This document shows positions 59,993 to 64,000 of a DNA stretch of 64,000 nt, in pieces (within the stretch, counting starts at the first letter, position 1; every line of letters starts with the position of its first letter). The position numbers were made by a program, and so were the translations under genes. Origin of the DNA: Streptomyces sp. CB02414. GTDB taxonomy: Bacteria; Actinomycetota; Actinomycetes; Streptomycetales; Streptomycetaceae. The notes beneath the pieces are model-generated. The model saw nothing but the letters and a program-made list of their open reading frames with translations, was not told the DNA's origin and made no database searches. The stretch covers positions 186,001-250,000 of the forward strand of contig NZ_LIPF01000005.1 of assembly GCF_001905385.1 (NCBI RefSeq), in the 5' to 3' direction.

Positions 59993-61957
59993 GTGCATGG
60001 AATACGTGGCGGGCGCGCCACCAGGAGACGCGCCCGCTCCACCGTCCTGGGCGTCGTCACCGCCCTGACCCTCGGCCTCACCACGGCCGCGACGAGCCAG
60101 GCGGCCGAGCCGCCCGCGCCGGCCGCCGCCGCGTCCGCCACCGAGTCCGCTGCCTCCGGCGCGCAGACCACCGACGCCACCCGGACCAGCGCGTTCGTGG
60201 CCGGTTCCGGTGAGCAGTGCACCCCCACCGCGCGCGGCTCCAAGGAGCGCCGTGCGGGTGCCGTCGAGTCCTGTGTGACGATCGCCCCCGCCCCCGCCAA
60301 GGCGAAGACCCGGAGCAGCGGCCCCGCCGCCTCCCCCTCCTCCACCGCCGCGACCGATCCCGTCGGCAGCTGCGACCTCACCAACCCCGGAAGCTACAGC
60401 TACGAGCGCTTCTCGTACTGCGTGACCGGCATCAACGTCACGTACATCCTGCGCGACAGCAGGGGCGTGGAGATCGGTCGCGGCACCCTGGCGGTGTCGA
60501 CCGGCGCCGACCTGTCCCCGACCGCCACGACCTGGAGCGAGCGGGTCACCGTCACGATGACGAGCGCCTCTCGCGATGTCACCGCCCTGAACGTCAAGTT
60601 CCGCGCGTCCTGCGACGCCGGCTGCACGGCCACCGACACCGCCCCGTGGTGGAACGGCGACATCACCCTCGGCAAGACCCTGACCGGCGACGTCGGCTAC
60701 TCCTCGCCCCAGACGACGGGCTCCTCCGCTTCCTTCCACACGTCCTACGTGATGTACGTGACGTCCCCGGGCGCGGCGCCGACCGACCCGAACGCGTCGT
60801 GGAGGAACCCGGGTCAGATCAGGTGCGACGACGCGGTCGGCGGCACTTCGGTGGCGGGCTGTGCCGTCCCCTCCGTCATGGCCGTCGTGCCGATGAAGGC
60901 GACGAGTGCCGACCCGGGCGGTGCCGTGGCCGCGTACGGCTGGGCCCAGAACAATCTCAACGGCGCCTGGGGGAAGAAGGGCAGCCCCCTGACCCGGTCG
61001 ACGAACGGTGTGGCCAACCGCACCGCCGCCACCTGCGGCGGCTTCACGGCCCAGCCGGAGCTGGTCGCCAACGACACCTGCGCCGACTTCCCCTTCGGTG
61101 AGGCGAAGGAGGGCGGTGCCGCGGGCGCGCAGTGCGTCGAGGTGATCCCCAATCTCGGCAACGGGGAATGGGACACGTACGTCTTCAACGACAGCACCAA
61201 CGTGGACCCCGCCGCTCCCTGCGTGCAGGCCCATGTCACGCCCGCCGAGCAGCAGTTCGCCGACGCGCAGCTCGCCGACGGCTTCAAGGACCAGCGGGTG
61301 GTCGACGCCGACCAGTTCGAGCTGACGATCTCGACGCCGGACACCGGCCCGCAGGCCAGCTGCCTGAACGACCCCCCTCCGGCCGGCTCGCTTCCCAACG
61401 GCGACGGCTGGTTCAAGAACACCACCGAGGCGGTTCCGCTCATCAACAAGACCGCCCCGGCGGACGGGTCCGGGCAGCGGCCCACCCAGGCGCAGGCCTG
61501 CCTGGGGAAGAACACCAAGGAGGGCACCGGAACCCAGAAGTACATCACCGGCTGGAAGGATGCGGAGGCGTACAAGACGGCGAACGGGTTCACCGACACG
61601 CTGGCCCGGTGTCATCTCATCGCGAAAGTCCTCGGCGGCAAGGGGACGTCTGCGGTGACCAAGTTCAACCTCGTCCCGTGCTGGCAGGTGGGGATGAACA
61701 CGGGCACGCCCAGTATGCGGACCTACGAGAACATGGCGGAGAAGCTGATCAAGGGCACCACACCCGGTCTCGGAGCGAACGACGCGATCTTCTACCAGGT
61801 GACACCCGTCTACAAGGACGCCAACAGCACCATCCCGGTGGGGGTCACCATGAACGCTAATATCCAGCGGGCGAACGGAGCGACCGAGGAGCTCTTCCCC
61901 AACGTCTACGTTCCGAACACCAGGGCGAACACCCTGCAGCACAACCTCGGCAACTGA
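59993..61957 (+). CDS. Secreted protein with C-terminal NS2-type nuclease-like domain
   Basis: 654 aa from GTG 59993. Signal peptide: basic start, then STVLGVVTALTLGLTTAATS and an Ala-rich cleavage region near 38. The middle (about 120-450) is a Cys-rich beta domain. The C-terminal about 150 residues resemble DNA/RNA non-specific endonucleases of the NS_2 type: CHLIAKVLGG (family pattern GHLIA..GG), NLVPCWQVGMN, MRTYENMAEKLI, IFYQVTPVYKD and VGVTMNANI. The usual Gly before the catalytic His is Cys, and another Cys sits in the NLVP motif, possibly a disulfide. The gene is 92 bp after the ALF-repeat gene and 38 bp before two DUF1963-like genes, suggesting toxin, carrier and immunity. Confidence 0.78.
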   Translation: MHGIRGGRATRRRARSTVLGVVTALTLGLTTAATSQAAEPPAPAAAASATESAASGAQTTDATRTSAFVAGSGEQCTPTARGSKERRAGAVESCVTIAPAPAKAKTRSSGPAASPSSTAATDPVGSCDLTNPGSYSYERFSYCVTGINVTYILRDSRGVEIGRGTLAVSTGADLSPTATTWSERVTVTMTSASRDVTALNVKFRASCDAGCTATDTAPWWNGDITLGKTLTGDVGYSSPQTTGSSASFHTSYVMYVTSPGAAPTDPNASWRNPGQIRCDDAVGGTSVAGCAVPSVMAVVPMKATSADPGGAVAAYGWAQNNLNGAWGKKGSPLTRSTNGVANRTAATCGGFTAQPELVANDTCADFPFGEAKEGGAAGAQCVEVIPNLGNGEWDTYVFNDSTNVDPAAPCVQAHVTPAEQQFADAQLADGFKDQRVVDADQFELTISTPDTGPQASCLNDPPPAGSLPNGDGWFKNTTEAVPLINKTAPADGSGQRPTQAQACLGKNTKEGTGTQKYITGWKDAEAYKTANGFTDTLARCHLIAKVLGGKGTSAVTKFNLVPCWQVGMNTGTPSMRTYENMAEKLIKGTTPGLGANDAIFYQVTPVYKDANSTIPVGVTMNANIQRANGATEELFPNVYVPNTRANTLQHNLGN

Positions 61958-61995
61958 TCGACCGTTCTCCGAAGCACGCGCCAACGGGAGCCCGA

Positions 61996-63036
61996 ATGAG
62001 TTTCACCACCCCGCCGCGGCCACTCGACGTGACTGCGCTCTTCCCTCAACTGGCCCCGCTGGCGCGCACGGCGACCCGGCTGCACCCGCGGCCGGGGTCG
62101 CCGACCGTGCACGACAGCTCCGTCGGCGGGCCGCTGCTGTGGCCCGCCGACGAGCCGTGGCCGTACTGCGAAGGACCGCACGACAGGCGCGCGGCGCCGG
62201 TGGTCCACGCGCCGGACGACGTCCGGCTCCTGCGTCGCGACCGCGCGGAGGCTACCGAGCGGCTGCGCCGCGACCCTCAGGCCCCCGAGTGGACCCCTGA
62301 GGAACTGGAGACGGCAGAGCGGATCCGGGCGGGCCGTCCGTGGTTCGACGGCCCGGTCGCCCTCCTGCCCGTGGCCCAGCTGTACGCCCGCGACGTCCCG
62401 TTCCCGTGCCCGCCCGGCGCGGACCTCCTCCAGGTCCTGTGGTGCCCCTTCGACCACGAGATGCCCCACCCCCGGACATCCCTCTTCTGGCGCTCCTCCG
62501 CCACCGTCACCGAGGTGCTCGACGCGCCGCCCGAGCCGCCGGTCATCCAGCTCGCCGACTACCTCCCGGAGCCGTGCCTGCTCTCACCGGAGCAGGTCAC
62601 CGAGTTCCCCGGCCCCCTGGAGCTGGACGAAGAGCTGAGCGACCAGATGGAGGACATGAGCCGCTGGGAGACGGTCGACCCGGCGCTGTACAGCTCGTAC
62701 GCGGACGACCCGCAGGAGTTGTACTTGACCAACCTCTGCCACGCCCCCGGCTGGAAGACCGGCGGCTGGTCTCACTGGATGGTCACCGATCCCCGTGACC
62801 TCCCCTGCCCCGAGTGCGGCACCGAGGAGGTCCCACTCCTCACCATTGCCTCCTGGGAATGGGACGGCGGCAGCGTGACCTGGGTCCCCGAGGAGGAACG
62901 GGCGAACCCGACCCCGCGTCGCCTAGGTGCGCACGACAGCAACTTCACGCTGATCGACATCGGCGGCGGCAACAACCTCCAACTCCACGCCTGCCCGGCC
63001 GACCCCTCCCACCCCCACATCGAACTGGTGCAGTGA
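61996..63036 (+). CDS. DUF1963-like protein, candidate immunity protein (copy 1)
   Basis: 346 aa, ATG behind GGGAG. It resembles the DUF1963/YwqG-type proteins often found beside toxins: GGPLLWPADEPWPYC near the start, PVALLPVAQLYARDVPFP, LLQVLWCPFDH, PGWKTGGWSHWMVTDP and the zinc-ribbon-like CPECGTEEVPLLTIASWEWD. No signal peptide, so it stays inside. Immediately after the nuclease-like gene, it may neutralise that enzyme in the producing cell; this is inference. A paralogue follows in tandem. Confidence 0.82.
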   Translation: MSFTTPPRPLDVTALFPQLAPLARTATRLHPRPGSPTVHDSSVGGPLLWPADEPWPYCEGPHDRRAAPVVHAPDDVRLLRRDRAEATERLRRDPQAPEWTPEELETAERIRAGRPWFDGPVALLPVAQLYARDVPFPCPPGADLLQVLWCPFDHEMPHPRTSLFWRSSATVTEVLDAPPEPPVIQLADYLPEPCLLSPEQVTEFPGPLELDEELSDQMEDMSRWETVDPALYSSYADDPQELYLTNLCHAPGWKTGGWSHWMVTDPRDLPCPECGTEEVPLLTIASWEWDGGSVTWVPEEERANPTPRRLGAHDSNFTLIDIGGGNNLQLHACPADPSHPHIELVQ

Positions 63037-63056
63037 CGAGCATGCCGGGAGCGCGC

Positions 63057-64000
63057 TTGAGCTTCACCACCCCGCCGCGGCCGGTCGACGTGGCCGCGCG
63101 CTTCCCTCAACTGGCCCCGCTGACGCGCACGGCGACCCGGCTGCATCCGCGGCCGGGGTCGCCGACGGCGCACGACAGTTCCGTCGGCGGGCCGCTGCTG
63201 TGGCCCGCCGACGAGCCGTGGCCGCACTGCGCGGAACCACACGCGAGGGGTGCGACGCGCAGAGTCCTGTCCCCCGAGGACATCCGGCTCCTGCGCCGCA
63301 TCCAAGCGGCGGTGGCAAGCCGGCGGCACCTCGGCCCCCCGGCCTCCCGTCCCACGCCCGAGGAACTGGCCACCGAGAAGCGGATCCTCCAGGGCCGCAC
63401 CTGGCCCGAGGGCCCGGTCCCCCTGCTCCCCGTCGCCCAGCTGTACACCCGCGACGTCCCCCTCCCGTTCACCCCGCCCGGGGCCGACCTCCTCCAGGTC
63501 CTGTGGTGCCCCTTCGACCACCCCACCCACCCCCGTACCGCGGTCTTCTGGCGCTCCGCAGGCACCGTCACCGACATCCTCGACGCACCGCCCGAACCGC
63601 CCGCGATCAAGTCTCAGGGCTACCTCCCGGAGCCGTCCGTGCTGGCACCGGAGCGGGTCACGGAGTACCCCGCCTTCGGGGAGCTGGACCAGAAGCTGCG
63701 GCAGGAGCTGGGCGACCCGATCCGGTGGGACGGCTCCTGTCCCGCCGCCCCGCAGGAGTCCTACGACAACGACCTGTCCACTTCGCCCGGCTGGAAGACC
63801 GGTGGCTGGTCGCGCTGGAGCCTGACCGACCCCGCGCCCCGCAGCTGCCCGGAGTGCGGCACCGAGGCGCTCCCGCTCCTCACCGTCGCAACCCTCGAAT
63901 GGGACGCCGGCAGCGAGAGCTGGGCCCCCGAGGAGGAGAGGACGAACCCGACTCCGCTCCTCCCCGGCACCCCGCCCGCGAACTTCACCCTGATCGGGAC
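63057..64000 (+). CDS. DUF1963-like protein, tandem copy 2 (3' end outside window)
   Basis: The frame runs off the window at 64000 with at least 314 codons. TTG 63057 with GGGAG six bases before sits at the same place as ATG 61996 in copy 1, and the first residues are almost the same (SFTTPPRPVDVAARFPQLA against SFTTPPRPLDVTALFPQLA); ATG 63042 is in frame but lacks a good ribosome site. It shares GGPLLWPADEPWP, LLPVAQLYTRDV, LLQVLWCPFDH, PGWKTGGWSRW and CPECGTEALPLLT with copy 1, but the middle diverges. Duplicated immunity-like genes next to a toxin are common in polymorphic toxin loci. Confidence 0.85.
   Translation, partial: MSFTTPPRPVDVAARFPQLAPLTRTATRLHPRPGSPTAHDSSVGGPLLWPADEPWPHCAEPHARGATRRVLSPEDIRLLRRIQAAVASRRHLGPPASRPTPEELATEKRILQGRTWPEGPVPLLPVAQLYTRDVPLPFTPPGADLLQVLWCPFDHPTHPRTAVFWRSAGTVTDILDAPPEPPAIKSQGYLPEPSVLAPERVTEYPAFGELDQKLRQELGDPIRWDGSCPAAPQESYDNDLSTSPGWKTGGWSRWSLTDPAPRSCPECGTEALPLLTVATLEWDAGSESWAPEEERTNPTPLLPGTPPANFTLIG

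Overview
The window is high-GC actinobacterial DNA with GTG/TTG starts, GGAGG-type ribosome sites and tight ATGA overlaps. It looks like a Streptomyces chromosome: LAL-type LuxR, RsbU/RsbW-like regulators, a monomeric isocitrate dehydrogenase, an ALF-repeat protein and SoxR-type promoter architecture. Function calls rest on motifs read by eye; no database search was run.

Layout. (1) 1-4136: GrpE-like factor (5' cut), an Hsp70-like ATPase with a non-standard C-terminus, and a membrane-anchored TPR/OmpA-like protein, ended by a MITE-like 25-bp inverted repeat. (2) 4370-12972: an astacin-like metalloprotease lacking its catalytic Glu, a LAL LuxR regulator, then a TPR-CHAT protease divergent from an operon of a cytoplasmic subtilase, an ECF-like sigma factor and a small acidic protein. 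This looks like a protease-to-sigma-factor signalling module and is the best candidate for an undescribed system. (3) 12984-23580: P450, N-formylglutamate amidohydrolase, isocitrate dehydrogenase, MscS channel, LPG-synthase/UPF0104-type membrane protein, an ABC exporter behind a SoxR-type leaderless promoter, and a GAF/SpoIIE/HATPase regulator. (4) 23669-35506: an alpha-glucan locus: GH13 alpha-glucosidase, sugar ABC importer, a 1429-residue secreted GH87-type alpha-1,3-glucanase, and two almost identical LacI regulators flanking that glucanase.

(5) 35602-40281: an EEP-family membrane protein and a D-galactonate operon (dehydratase, KDPG-type aldolase, PfkB-type kinase, GntR regulator) ending at a hairpin. 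(6) 40458-49966: a collagen/hydroxyproline regulon: three-subunit D-hydroxyproline dehydrogenase, deaminase, 4-hydroxyproline epimerase, secreted M9 collagenase, GntR/FCD regulator and Xaa-Pro aminopeptidase. A shared palindromic motif (core ATGTGACAT) lies before the catabolic operon, before the collagenase and before the regulator, so extracellular digestion and intracellular catabolism appear co-regulated. (7) 49992-55393: HATPase anti-sigma-like protein, LysR regulator, cobalamin riboswitch with a BtuCD/BtuF-type importer, VOC protein. (8) 55475-64000: a small secreted protein, then a Tat-exported ALF-repeat coiled-coil protein, a secreted NS2-type nuclease-like protein and two tandem DUF1963-like proteins (the second cut by the window end), arranged like a secreted toxin with duplicated immunity genes.

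No tRNA, rRNA, CRISPR array, transposase or prophage gene was seen. The only stretch over 300 bp without a convincing gene is 56033-56516.
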